Of a DNA stretch of 64,000 bases, positions 51,834 through 60,174 are shown in pieces. Each line of letters starts with the position of its first letter. Position 1 is the stretch's first letter. Both the position numbers and the translations under genes were made by a program. Origin of the DNA: Acidobacteriota bacterium (GTDB lineage: Bacteria; Acidobacteriota; Terriglobia; Terriglobales; Acidobacteriaceae); the NCBI GenBank assembly GCA_003010405.1, contig PJLO01000013.1:1-64000 (forward strand), in the 5' to 3' direction. The notes below the pieces were generated by a model that did no database searches, was not told the DNA's origin, and was given only the letters and a program-made list of their open reading frames with translations.

Positions 51834-53180
51834 CTACACTCTGCCCTCCAGTACCTGTTCCGCTGTGCAAAGATCAACAATGCCAGCGCAGCCGTAGATG
51901 ACCGGAAGCACTTTCTCCGCAGAATACTTTCTGCGCCATTCTGCCACTTTTTCGGTACCAGTGCGATACGCTGGAAGGTACATGCGACCGAGAAGAGGAT
52001 GGCGTCCCCAGGCGCCGCTCAACTTGTCAGCACGCTCGGGAGTAACAAGAAACTCGTTGCGCAATACCTCTGCGACTTCAGATTGCGGGCGGCCCTCACC
52101 CCAGGTCAGGTAACTGGATTGATTCTTTGCATCGTCCTGCAACAGAGCCAGCAAAGCTCCAATCTGCATATCTTCGTCGGGGAGTTGAACCAGTTCCGTT
52201 ACACCGTGGGCGATCAGGATTGCGTTGTTGGCAATACCTTCAAAAAGCGCCGCAGCGCGGGTGTTCATCGTCAGCACGGTCGATTCGAAACCCGCAAGCC
52301 CGCGCACATACAGGTTCTGCAGATACGCAAACGTGGTGACGTGCCCAGGCACGACCTCGTGACTGATCAACTGATAGAACTCAGGCACGGAAATCTGAAG
52401 CGAAGCATTTATCTCATAGGTCGCCTCGTACTGAGGAGACGCATCGGCATTGCGCGCCCGGCCCACGTAGTTCATCGAACCCGAGAACCAGGCGTCCTTG
52501 ATAGGCATGAAGTCGATATTGGCGCGTGGAACCTTCGATAACTCAGAAGGCAAATAGGGCGAGAGGTGCTTCGCACTGAGCTGGTCAAAGTAGGCGATGA
52601 CCGCAGCGCTGATCGTGCGGACACTGGCCATAGGCGTGACCCGCTCATTGCGCCAAGCGTCGACAGCCGCCAGCAATGAACGATCGTCGTGCGAACTGTG
52701 CCCCGCGCGCGACAGCAATTCCGCTACACGCTCCCGCTTCCCGCGTGGTTGTGAGGGCTCGGGAGCACACCCCGTCGAGGCCAGCACGCAACGCTCATAC
52801 GGAACGGCCTCCCCTTGCCCGAGCATCTCCATCGCAAGGTCGAACATGACCTGTAGGGAGCCAGCGAGGCCAGCGAGATATCTGGCGCGCAGGCCTCCCA
52901 GCTTGAGGGCTTCGGCTTTCAGACCTTCGATGGCAGCGGGAAAATCGATTTCCTTCAGATAGGCAGCAACGGCAGCGCGGTCGATCTGTTTCGCGCCAAC
53001 ACCGCCCGTCTCGCGCAACTTCGCCGCACCCGAAGTTGTGTAGGCCAGCGGCAGCGGGTCATCGCTGAACCATGAGTCTGCGATAAAACGTCCCGTGCCG
53101 GAGGGGCACATCACGTCGCCACCCCACAGCGTATCAATGCCAATCACCGCATCCGCGCAATAACGTCCTGCTGCATCCAT
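51834..53180 (-). CDS. Gluzincin-like protein (DUF885-type HEXXPGH)
   Basis: The 448-residue protein has HEVVPGHVTTFAY near residue 290, a zinc HEXXH variant of the DUF885 (HExxPGH) type, and a downstream glutamate in ALFEGIANNAIL at the position where DUF885 has EGWALY. This suggests a metallopeptidase fold, although overall similarity to DUF885 is weak. No signal peptide is seen. The gene lies 25 bp upstream of the aldo/keto reductase gene. It may be a peptidase or a repurposed member, and the substrate is unknown. Confidence 0.6.
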   Translation of the reverse strand: MDAAGRYCADAVIGIDTLWGGDVMCPSGTGRFIADSWFSDDPLPLAYTTSGAAKLRETGGVGAKQIDRAAVAAYLKEIDFPAAIEGLKAEALKLGGLRARYLAGLAGSLQVMFDLAMEMLGQGEAVPYERCVLASTGCAPEPSQPRGKRERVAELLSRAGHSSHDDRSLLAAVDAWRNERVTPMASVRTISAAVIAYFDQLSAKHLSPYLPSELSKVPRANIDFMPIKDAWFSGSMNYVGRARNADASPQYEATYEINASLQISVPEFYQLISHEVVPGHVTTFAYLQNLYVRGLAGFESTVLTMNTRAAALFEGIANNAILIAHGVTELVQLPDEDMQIGALLALLQDDAKNQSSYLTWGEGRPQSEVAEVLRNEFLVTPERADKLSGAWGRHPLLGRMYLPAYRTGTEKVAEWRRKYSAEKVLPVIYGCAGIVDLCTAEQVLEGRV

Positions 53181-53263
53181 AGCTGCCTCCCTACTCCTTA
53201 ACTTTCTTCAGCGAGCCCCACCACACAGACCGCCGATAGATCAAACGGGACTCTGTACCAAGC

Positions 53264-53302
53264 GGGGTGCCCTACCCTTCCGGCAAAGCCGGAGGGTGGG
53301 GC
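53264..53302 (+). repeat. REP-like palindromic repeat, copy 1
   Basis: CCCTACCCTTCCGGC (53270-53284) pairs with GCCGGAGGGTGGGG (53288-53301) around AAA, with one bulged T. It is identical to copy 3 over 39 bp, and the similarity continues about 20 bp further. It overlaps the 3' end of the transposase gene. Confidence 0.85.
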
Positions 53303-53844
53303 TTTTCGTCCTGTTCAGTAAGCACGACCTTCGGCATCACTCCCATACGCTCACGTTTTCGCGCCGTCCACTCGGACTCGATCTCCACCACTCCCACTTC
53401 CCCAAAGGCATAGTGACGGAAACTGCTCCACTTCCAATCCTCCGGCTTTTCCACCAACCCGCGTGTCACCGGATTCCGGTGTAAATATCTCAGCTTTTCA
53501 ATCCGTTTCTCATCGCTCCAAACGTTGAAGTCATAATAGCGACGCTGCCAAAACGGTTGGGCAACGTTCCGTGTACCAAGCTTCCGGGCCACAACCTGTT
53601 TCAGCATCTGAAGTGCGACCGCAAGACTCGCGCGCTCGGGTTCGCTTATCAGCAGATGTACATGTTCCGGCATCACCACATAACCGGTTACAAACAGGCC
53701 ATACCACGTCCGTACCCGTTCCAGCGTCTGCTCGAATACCTCTCGCGCTAGCGGAGTGTTCAGCAGGGCTGCCCGTTTGTAGCAACTGAATGTCACGAAG
53801 TGGAGGTGTCCGGCTTGCTGGTAACGCTTGAGACTCCAAGGCAT
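53272..53844 (-). CDS. REP-associated tyrosine transposase (RAYT, IS200-like Y1)
   Basis: The 190-residue Y1_Tnp single-strand DNA transposase has HFVTFSCYKRAAL at the N-terminus, the HUH pair in MPEHVHLLIS, and the region with the catalytic tyrosine WQRRYYDFNVWSDEKRIEKL, then YLHRNPV. RAYTs mobilise or process REP palindromes. Three such palindromes flank it here. The last codons (KPHPPALPEG) and the stop are read from REP copy 1 itself. The ATG at 53844 is a few bases upstream of the family start MPWSLKRYQ. Confidence 0.9.
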   Translation of the reverse strand: MPWSLKRYQQAGHLHFVTFSCYKRAALLNTPLAREVFEQTLERVRTWYGLFVTGYVVMPEHVHLLISEPERASLAVALQMLKQVVARKLGTRNVAQPFWQRRYYDFNVWSDEKRIEKLRYLHRNPVTRGLVEKPEDWKWSSFRHYAFGEVGVVEIESEWTARKRERMGVMPKVVLTEQDEKPHPPALPEG

Positions 53845-53909
53845 GGCAACACTAGGTTACCCCCGACGGGAACAGGCCGCGGTGACACATGACCCAAGAC
53901 AGTCAACAA

Positions 53910-53946
53910 CCCCACCCTCCGGCTTCGCCGGAAGGGTAGGGCACCC
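53910..53946 (-). repeat. REP-like palindromic repeat, copy 2 (inverted)
   Basis: This copy is in the opposite orientation to copies 1 and 3, with a TTCG centre instead of AAA. The arms are CCCCACCCTCCGGC and GCCGGAAGGGTAGGG. It lies just upstream of the transposase gene, so the gene is bracketed by copies in inverted orientation. Confidence 0.85.
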
Positions 53947-53957
53947 GCAGACCTCCT

Positions 53958-53977
53958 GAAAGGGTGCGCCACCCGCC
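53958..53977. repeat. Inverted repeat arm beside REP copy 2
   Basis: The 20-nt sequence starting GAAAGGGTGCGC and ending ACCCGCC matches, in reverse complement with one extra C, the sequence at 54387-54405. Together with REP copies 2 and 3 it forms a composite inverted repeat of about 65-70 bp on each side of a small gene. Confidence 0.7.
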
Positions 53978-54333
53978 TAGACGATTGCCTTGAGATAAGG
54001 CCATATTCCCTGTAGCTCATCCGGAAGTGGCGCACTCGGCAACGCCATTTCGAGCTGCTTTCCAATGCGTTGGACTTCGTTATTGAAGTTGATGTACAGG
54101 TTGAGGAATGCTCTGAGTTCCGGATATGTGACATTGTTCATGAACGAGACGATCAAACGGTGGAGATACTCCAACTTGTCAGGGTCGTCCGTCACCCACC
54201 GAAACTGGACACCAAGTCCGTGACGGGGAATAACGCTGGTTGATGGACGTTTGAGTATTCCTAGAACACGCGACTTGGTCATTACGACCACATCACCAGC
54301 AGGTGTCTGCACGTCAGTTGTGAATGTCGCCAT
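53977..54333 (-). CDS. Small hypothetical protein enclosed by inverted repeats
   Basis: From the ATG at 54333 the frame gives 118 residues. An in-frame extension back to 54411 would run into the repeat arm. The middle part (VVMTKSRVLGILKRP ... RHGLGVQFRWV) looks like the second half of a beta-barrel such as PilZ. The helical end (ELRAFLNLYINFNNEVQRIG) follows. I cannot confirm PilZ membership because the RxxxR half is absent. The stop lies exactly in the repeat arm at 53977-53979. Confidence 0.5.
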   Translation of the reverse strand: MATFTTDVQTPAGDVVVMTKSRVLGILKRPSTSVIPRHGLGVQFRWVTDDPDKLEYLHRLIVSFMNNVTYPELRAFLNLYINFNNEVQRIGKQLEMALPSAPLPDELQGIWPYLKAIV

Positions 54334-54386
54334 GCACTTAATAGTGCTCTCAGCGGAGACTGTGGGCAAACGAAAATGGGCAGGTG

Positions 54387-54405
54387 GGCGGGTGCGCACC
54401 CTTTC
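54387..54405. repeat. Inverted repeat arm beside REP copy 3
   Basis: GGCGGGTGCGCACCCTTTC is the reverse complement of the arm at 53958-53977 apart from one base. It is 16 bp from REP copy 3. Confidence 0.7.
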
Positions 54406-54420
54406 TGTCATGAGGCCCTC

Positions 54421-54459
54421 GGGGTGCCCTACCCTTCCGGCAAAGCCGGAGGGTGGGGC
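54421..54459 (+). repeat. REP-like palindromic repeat, copy 3
   Basis: The sequence is identical to copy 1 over 39 bp and in the same orientation. It ends 20 bp before the ilvD stop codon, so on the minus strand it may also act as the transcription end of ilvD. Confidence 0.85.
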
Positions 54460-54479
54460 TGTTCGTCCCGCACAGTAAT

Positions 54480-56219
54480 CTAGATTTCGAACACCGCTCC
54501 GGTATCCGCGCTGGAGACCTGAAGAAGATAGCGCGCCAGCCAGCCGCGTTTCACCTTGGGTTCGAATGGTGGCAGCGCCTTGAGCCGCTGCTCAATCTCG
54601 GCATCGCTAACCTTTAACTCCATCCGGCAGGTCTTGGCATTGATATAGATTCGATCGCCGTCACGCACGGCTGCGATGGGACCGCCCGCAGCGGCTTCCG
54701 GCGAGACGTGGCCTATGCAAAGGCCACGCGTGCCGCCCGAAAAACGGCCATCGGTGATCAGAGCGGCGCGAATGCCCGCGCCGACAATGGCCGCTGTGGG
54801 CGAGAGCATCTCCTGCATGCCGGGACCGCCGCGCGGCCCTTCATAGCGGATGACCACGACATCGCCATCTTTCACTTCGCCATCCAAAATACCGCGCAAT
54901 GCGCCTTCCTGCGACTCGTAAATCTTTGCCGTGCCTTCGTACTCCATCATTTCCGGCAGCACGCCCGCCGCCTTGACCACGGCACCTTTCGGCGCCAGAT
55001 TTCCGAAAAGCACTGCCAGACCGCCGGTTTGCGAAAAGGCCTTGTCCACCGGACGAATGACGTCGCCATCAGCATCCGGCGCGGCGTTGACGGCATCCGC
55101 CAGTTTTCCCGCGACGGTCGGCACGTCAATCTTCAATTCGGTTGATCCGTGGCGGCTCAACTCCTTCAGAATCGCCGGAATTCCGCCCGCGCGATGCACA
55201 TCTTCAATATGCACCTCGGGACGGCTCGGCGAAACTTTGCAGATGTTTGGCGTCCTGGCGGAGATTTCATTCAGCCGCGCCAAATTGAACGGAATATTGG
55301 CCGAGTAGGCCAGCGCCGCCGTGTGCAGAACTGTGTTTGTCGATCCGCCCATCGCCATATCGAGCACAAATGCGTTGGTCAGCGACTGTTCGGTAATGAT
55401 GTCCAGCGGACGGACGTTCTGCTCAAGACACCGCTTCAAGGCATGCGCGGCCCTCTTGGTAAGCGCGATGCGTTCGGGATTGAGTTCGGTGTGACCGTCC
55501 ACCCAGTACTCGGCGGTAATCGTTCCCGTACCCGGCAGGGACAGGCCGATGGCCTCTCCAAGGCAGTTCATCGAATTTGCGGTGAACATTCCGGCGCAAC
55601 TTCCGCAACCGGGGCAGGCTCTCTCGGCCAGCGAACGCAATTCGGCGTCGCTCATTTTCCCTACGCTGTGCTTGCCCACGCCTTCGAAAACCGTGATCAG
55701 GTCCGTGCCGCCGGGGCCTGCCAACATCGGGCCACCGCTCAGGTAAACGGCGGGAATGTTGATGCGCGCCATGGCGTTGTACATGGCTGGAACGATCTTG
55801 TCGCAGTTCGCGATTCCGATCCATGCATCGCAGGGATGCGCGCCGATGATGGTCTCGATTTCGTCGGCAATCAATTCACGCGAGGCCAGCGAATACTTCA
55901 TGCCGAAGTGCCCCATCGCAATGCCGTCACAGACCGCGCCGCCGACATTTGCATACCAGACGTTGAAGCCAAGCGCCTTCAGTTCGTCGCGGACGATCGC
56001 GCCAATTTTGTCCAGATGGGCGTGCCCCGGAATCTGGTTCGAATAAGAGTTGATGACCGTTACGAAAGGCTTTTTCAAATCATCGAGCGAATCAATGACG
56101 CCCTCGGCCATCATCAGCGAAGCCGCTGGCAGCATGTGTGCGCCCTCGGCAACGATGCGGCTGCCGCGTTTGCGAATGTTCTCTATTCCTGGGTTCATGC
56201 TATTCAGTTTACTTGACAT
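54480..56219 (-). CDS. ilvD: Dihydroxy-acid dehydratase
   Basis: The 579-residue Fe-S enzyme of branched-chain amino acid synthesis converts dihydroxyisovalerate and dihydroxymethylvalerate to the oxo acids. Cluster cysteines are in [11 protein letters not shown] and [19 protein letters not shown]. Other signatures are [13 protein letters not shown] and [20 protein letters not shown]. The start [14 protein letters not shown] at 56219 matches the family. A further in-frame extension to 56432 crosses the dead peroxiredoxin on the other strand and is rejected. No other ilv gene is nearby. Confidence 0.95.
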   Translation of the reverse strand: MSSKLNSMNPGIENIRKRGSRIVAEGAHMLPAASLMMAEGVIDSLDDLKKPFVTVINSYSNQIPGHAHLDKIGAIVRDELKALGFNVWYANVGGAVCDGIAMGHFGMKYSLASRELIADEIETIIGAHPCDAWIGIANCDKIVPAMYNAMARINIPAVYLSGGPMLAGPGGTDLITVFEGVGKHSVGKMSDAELRSLAERACPGCGSCAGMFTANSMNCLGEAIGLSLPGTGTITAEYWVDGHTELNPERIALTKRAAHALKRCLEQNVRPLDIITEQSLTNAFVLDMAMGGSTNTVLHTAALAYSANIPFNLARLNEISARTPNICKVSPSRPEVHIEDVHRAGGIPAILKELSRHGSTELKIDVPTVAGKLADAVNAAPDADGDVIRPVDKAFSQTGGLAVLFGNLAPKGAVVKAAGVLPEMMEYEGTAKIYESQEGALRGILDGEVKDGDVVVIRYEGPRGGPGMQEMLSPTAAIVGAGIRAALITDGRFSGGTRGLCIGHVSPEAAAGGPIAAVRDGDRIYINAKTCRMELKVSDAEIEQRLKALPPFEPKVKRGWLARYLLQVSSADTGAVFEI

Positions 56220-56327
56220 ACCCCATCGCTTGCATGCGCCCCGAAAGACTTCCGTACGTTGCGAAATCTTTTCAGCAAAAGTTGAATGCACGGAGCATCT
56301 TGCCCGCCTCGAAGGCACATCAGGCAC

Positions 56328-56505
56328 ATGGAAGGAGAACGACGCAATGAATGTGTCACAGAACAAAACGCCAGCAAATTGCTTGCTCCGGGCACGAAAG
56401 CTCCCGATTTCAACCTGCAAGTAGCGCCGCATTAATTGTTTTCGCTCAACGAACTGCTCGGCGAACCGGTAATTCTGGCGTTCTATCGAGCATACCTTTA
56501 GTCGT
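56328..56505 (+). pseudogene. Peroxiredoxin (AhpC/TSA family) remnant with in-frame stop
   Basis: From the ATG at 56328 the frame reads ...[20 protein letters not shown], then a TAA at 56433-56435, then in the same frame [19 protein letters not shown]. The pieces match the start of redoxin-domain peroxiredoxins (APDFxLxxxxxxxFSLxxxxGxPVILAFYPAD). The peroxidatic cysteine that should follow is absent. Homology fades at about 56505. The gene is thus both interrupted and truncated. It lies between ilvD and the glycosyltransferase gene. Confidence 0.7.
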
Positions 56506-56632
56506 TTTCAGACCGGCGCGACCAGTCGCTGTCCTTCCGATGTGATCCTGCAAAAGCAACCTTGACGCGTTTCGTTTATTATTCGTCAGCATGCGTGTGA
56601 ACGCGATGTCGAATAGAAAGACTGAGCTTTCG

Positions 56633-57781
56633 ATGAATAAACCGATTCGAGTTGCAATCATTCACTACTGGTTCGTTGGGCGCGGTGGCGGTGAACGCGT
56701 CGTGGAATCGCTGGCCGAACTGTATCCTCAGGCCGACTTGTTTTCGCTTGTCGCAGACCGCGCAACGCTGGCTCCAGAATTGAGTGAAAGACGGCTGCAG
56801 ACTTCCTTCCTCGATGCAATTCCGTTTGCAAGGAAGTTCCATCGCCATTTCATCTTTCTCCATCCGTTGGCGCTCGAACAGTTCGATCTCAGCAACTACG
56901 ATCTGGTTATCAGTTCGGAATCCGGTCCCGCCAAAGGCGTGATCACCTCATCGAAGACCTGCCACATCTGCTATTGCCACTCGCCCATGCGATACATCTG
57001 GGATATGTATCCGCAATACCGGCGCGGCATGGGATTTTTTGTGGGAACTGTGTTCTCGGTTGTTTCGCACTACCTGCGGCTCTGGGATCATGCTTCGGCG
57101 CAGCGCGTAGACCATTTCGTTGCTAACTCGCGATTCATAGCCTCCCGAATCCGCAAGTACTATGGGCGCGAAAGCACCGTCATTCACCCTCCTGTGGAAG
57201 TCTCGCGAGGCGCGATTTCCGACCGCATCGACGATTACTACCTGGCTGTAAGCCGTTTAGTCGATTACAAACGCATTGACCTCGCAGTGCGATGCTGCAC
57301 AGAGCTTGGACGACCACTCAGGGTCATCGGCGACGGACCGGAATACCAGAGCCTCAAGAGAATCGCCGGACCGACCGTAACATTCCTCGGGCACCTGCCG
57401 GATGCAGAGCTGCGTGATCAGATGATGCACTGCCGGGCGCTGCTCTTTCCGGGTGAAGAAGATTTCGGAATTGTGCCGCTGGAAGTGCAGAGCTGTGGGC
57501 GGCCTGTGATCGCTTACGGGGCGGGCGGTGCGCTTGAAACAGTCCGCGGAGCAGGCATTGGCGAGTCAATTCCGTCCGGTGCGACGGGAATATTTTTCTT
57601 TGAACAGTCGGCCGACGGCCTGATGGAAGCAGTCCGCTGGTTCGAGGCAAATGAGAAGTCCTTCTCCCCTTCTCTCATCCACGAACACTCGAAACAGTTC
57701 GATAAAATCCATTTTCAGGAACAATTCCGCCAGTTCGCCGAAAGCGCTCTCGCAGAATTCGCCAAACCACGCTCAGTCTGA
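56633..57781 (+). CDS. GT4-family glycosyltransferase (WbaZ/mannosyltransferase-like)
   Basis: The 382-residue GT-B glycosyltransferase has the N-terminal sugar-acceptor domain IIHYWFVGRGGGERVVESLA and the donor domain with FPGEEDFGIVPLEVQSCGRP (the E-x7-E pattern). CHSPMRYIWDMY is typical of WbaZ-like O-antigen mannosyltransferases. It would act at the cytoplasmic face of the membrane in surface polysaccharide synthesis. Starts at 56591, 56606 and 56633 are all possible. 56633 (MNKPIRVAIIHYW) agrees best with the family. Confidence 0.85.
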   Translation: MNKPIRVAIIHYWFVGRGGGERVVESLAELYPQADLFSLVADRATLAPELSERRLQTSFLDAIPFARKFHRHFIFLHPLALEQFDLSNYDLVISSESGPAKGVITSSKTCHICYCHSPMRYIWDMYPQYRRGMGFFVGTVFSVVSHYLRLWDHASAQRVDHFVANSRFIASRIRKYYGRESTVIHPPVEVSRGAISDRIDDYYLAVSRLVDYKRIDLAVRCCTELGRPLRVIGDGPEYQSLKRIAGPTVTFLGHLPDAELRDQMMHCRALLFPGEEDFGIVPLEVQSCGRPVIAYGAGGALETVRGAGIGESIPSGATGIFFFEQSADGLMEAVRWFEANEKSFSPSLIHEHSKQFDKIHFQEQFRQFAESALAEFAKPRSV

Positions 57782-57860
57782 AAGCACTATGTCCTTGAAG
57801 GGATTAACACCTATTCAATCCAGGGAACGAATCCAGATGCTTCCGCCCGTCTCTTCGCTT

Positions 57861-58604
57861 CTATGATTTCGGCTCTGGATATTTTGTTTCACCTACAACG
57901 TCAACAAGATCAACGCTGTTCCAATCAAAACATTCCATGTCTTTTACTTTTTTTCCGAGATATTCACTGTGACAAAAGAGACCCACTATGGGTTGGTATC
58001 GCAAATATCCATCGGCCAAAGACGAAAACCTTCCAACCATTGGGTTTGACATTCCAGCTTCAATACATTCGAAGCCAAGTGCACTGGAAAATAAAGTTCT
58101 CAATGCCATATCACTAAACTGAAAAAAATGCCAAGGCCTCTCGTGAGACGAATGTGAAAAATGAGTTTCCACAAATACAATACCACCGACCTTCAGCAGT
58201 TTTGCGATTTCTATCGCAACCAACCAAGGCATCGCAAAATGTTCGAAGCAAGCAGAAGAATAAATTATGTCGAATTTTTCTTCCTTCTTGAAATATGAAG
58301 ACAATTTGTGGGCATCACCGACGACATCAACGTTGTTACCAGGATAGAAATCAAAACCGGTATATTCAGCTTTCGAAAATCTTTTTCTGGCTTCGGACGG
58401 TCCCGTTATCTCCCTGCTTCCAATTTCCAATATTCTCATTCCCTCTTTGTTTCCGATTACATATAAATATTCTTGCCATTTTTGATGACTTACAAATTTT
58501 GACAACGGAACATCTTTAACAAGAAATGCTCTATCAAATATTGATTCGACTCGTGCAATTAACCTGAACGCTATACGACCTAGTTTATTGATAGTTTTGT
58601 TCAT
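57861..58604 (-). CDS. Class I SAM methyltransferase, AT-rich
   Basis: The 247-residue protein has the SAM motif RILEIGSREITGPSE (motif I), GFDFYPGNNVDVVGDAH and FDIIYSSACFEHFAMPW. The rest is a Methyltransf_11-like fold. AAGGGG lies nine bases upstream of the ATG at 58604. The gene is AT-rich (one 60-bp line is 28 percent GC) and uses different codons from its neighbours, a sign of recent transfer. It probably modifies a sugar or lipid of the surface polysaccharide. Confidence 0.8.
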   Translation of the reverse strand: MNKTINKLGRIAFRLIARVESIFDRAFLVKDVPLSKFVSHQKWQEYLYVIGNKEGMRILEIGSREITGPSEARKRFSKAEYTGFDFYPGNNVDVVGDAHKLSSYFKKEEKFDIIYSSACFEHFAMPWLVAIEIAKLLKVGGIVFVETHFSHSSHERPWHFFQFSDMALRTLFSSALGFECIEAGMSNPMVGRFSSLADGYLRYQPIVGLFCHSEYLGKKVKDMECFDWNSVDLVDVVGETKYPEPKS

Positions 58605-58683
58605 CTGTCGCATCCCCTTGTGATCTCTTGCAATTCACACGAACTGGTAAACCATATCATCCGGTTCTCGACGCCCGCCAACT

Positions 58684-60108
58684 TCAATAGAGATTTAGCA
58701 GCCGAATCACCAGCAGCGCACAGAACAGAATAGGCAGCGTACATGAAAGCGGCTTCAGAATGCCTTGCCATAATAGCTGCTTACTATTGACGCGGACGCA
58801 GTCGGTTCGCCGAAGGCTGACGGTGAAATGAAGCCAGACGCCGACAATCGCGCCAATCAACGTTCCGAAAGCGACCCCGAGAGCGCCGACAAATTGCACT
58901 GCAGCGAGACTGCACAGCAGATTCACAACTCCCTCGATAATTGGCGAAGCCAACATGCGATGCTGCTGCCCGACGGCAAACCCGACAAGCGCATAAGGAA
59001 ACATCGTGAGCCGGACGAACTGAGCGACGATTAGGATTTCCGCTAAGGGCAAAGTGTGGGTTGCGTAGTCCTGACCAACCCACATGCGGAGAAACAGCGG
59101 CATCAAAAACAATAACGAAAGCGTGATCAAGCAGAGCAGTGCGGTGGCGCATCGCGTTGTCTTCAACAACACTCGGCCCATTTGTTCCGGGTCATTGTTT
59201 GTACTCATTCCCGCCGCGACTGGCATGATCGTGGAAACAATAGCCGAATGAGGGACGCTGAGAAAATTGCTAAGTGTGGCGGCAACGCCGTAGTAGGCTG
59301 CCGAGCGAAAGTCAAACGCAGCGACAATGGGTATATCCATGCCCAGAATGAGGATGGAGCTGAGCTGCGAAACTATCATAACGGAACAGAAAAAAAGAAA
59401 CTCACGAGCCATTCCGCGTTCGACATGAGAGAAATGGAGTAACCCGCGCTTCTCCCCTATTTTCCAGAAGACCGCGTACGTCAGGCACTGCGCTAGATTG
59501 CCGAGTCCCACCCAGACCGCCATCGCTAGCAGGCCCTGATGATGATAGGCGGCCCATGCGGTTCCAAGCGCACCTACGAACTTTCCAAGGCTCCCGGCAA
59601 ACGCCGTGATCTCATTCTTCTGGAGACCGATAAAAAGCCCTGCCATAACCGAGAACGGAAGGGTCAAAGCTAGCGATACACCGAGTACGAGCAGTGCCTG
59701 CTGCGCGCTCTGTGCAATGGAAGGAGATATTTCCCGAAAGATATGGTTCAGTTGCCACGATGCCAGTGCAGTGAACAGCACGGTGGCGACGCCTGCAATC
59801 ACCAGCAGCATTCCCGCGCTGCTCAAAAGGCGAGCCATGTACTTGCGATCCTGCATTCCCTCTGCGCGTGCTACAAAGCGCGCAATCGCAATCTGTATTC
59901 CGCCATCTAACATCGTGACGTAAGTTGCCAACTGTAACAGCAGCATCCAGACGCCATAGGTTGGCTTATCCAGCGTGCGTACCAACAAAGGAGGCAAAAA
60001 GAGAACAATGATCCAGGCCGCGCCGCTGCGAAACAGATTCGCCATGGCATTCTTCGCCAACGTGGCCAGAACCTTCGTCTTGCCTATTGTTTGCGGGTCT
60101 TCGTGCAC
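58684..60108 (-). CDS. Polysaccharide flippase (Wzx-like)
   Basis: The 474-residue protein has about 12-14 hydrophobic segments, of the MATE/Wzx polysaccharide exporter superfamily. Typical features are the N-terminal region ANLFRSGAAWIIVLFLPPLL and a repeated pattern of two halves. It would flip undecaprenyl-linked oligosaccharides across the inner membrane. It lies between glycosyltransferase genes, which supports the role. The start follows the DNA opposite a rightward glycosyltransferase gene. Confidence 0.8.
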   Translation of the reverse strand: MHEDPQTIGKTKVLATLAKNAMANLFRSGAAWIIVLFLPPLLVRTLDKPTYGVWMLLLQLATYVTMLDGGIQIAIARFVARAEGMQDRKYMARLLSSAGMLLVIAGVATVLFTALASWQLNHIFREISPSIAQSAQQALLVLGVSLALTLPFSVMAGLFIGLQKNEITAFAGSLGKFVGALGTAWAAYHHQGLLAMAVWVGLGNLAQCLTYAVFWKIGEKRGLLHFSHVERGMAREFLFFCSVMIVSQLSSILILGMDIPIVAAFDFRSAAYYGVAATLSNFLSVPHSAIVSTIMPVAAGMSTNNDPEQMGRVLLKTTRCATALLCLITLSLLFLMPLFLRMWVGQDYATHTLPLAEILIVAQFVRLTMFPYALVGFAVGQQHRMLASPIIEGVVNLLCSLAAVQFVGALGVAFGTLIGAIVGVWLHFTVSLRRTDCVRVNSKQLLWQGILKPLSCTLPILFCALLVIRLLNLY

Positions 60109-60174
60109 CGTTTGATTCTATCGTGAGCTGTGCCCAATCTCGAACTTTTCGTCTTTGGAATATATAATTGTCTG

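Noticed and set aside
55149..56216. 355-codon open frame on the plus strand opposite ilvD
   Set aside because: It is a shadow of the conserved dehydratase reading frame.
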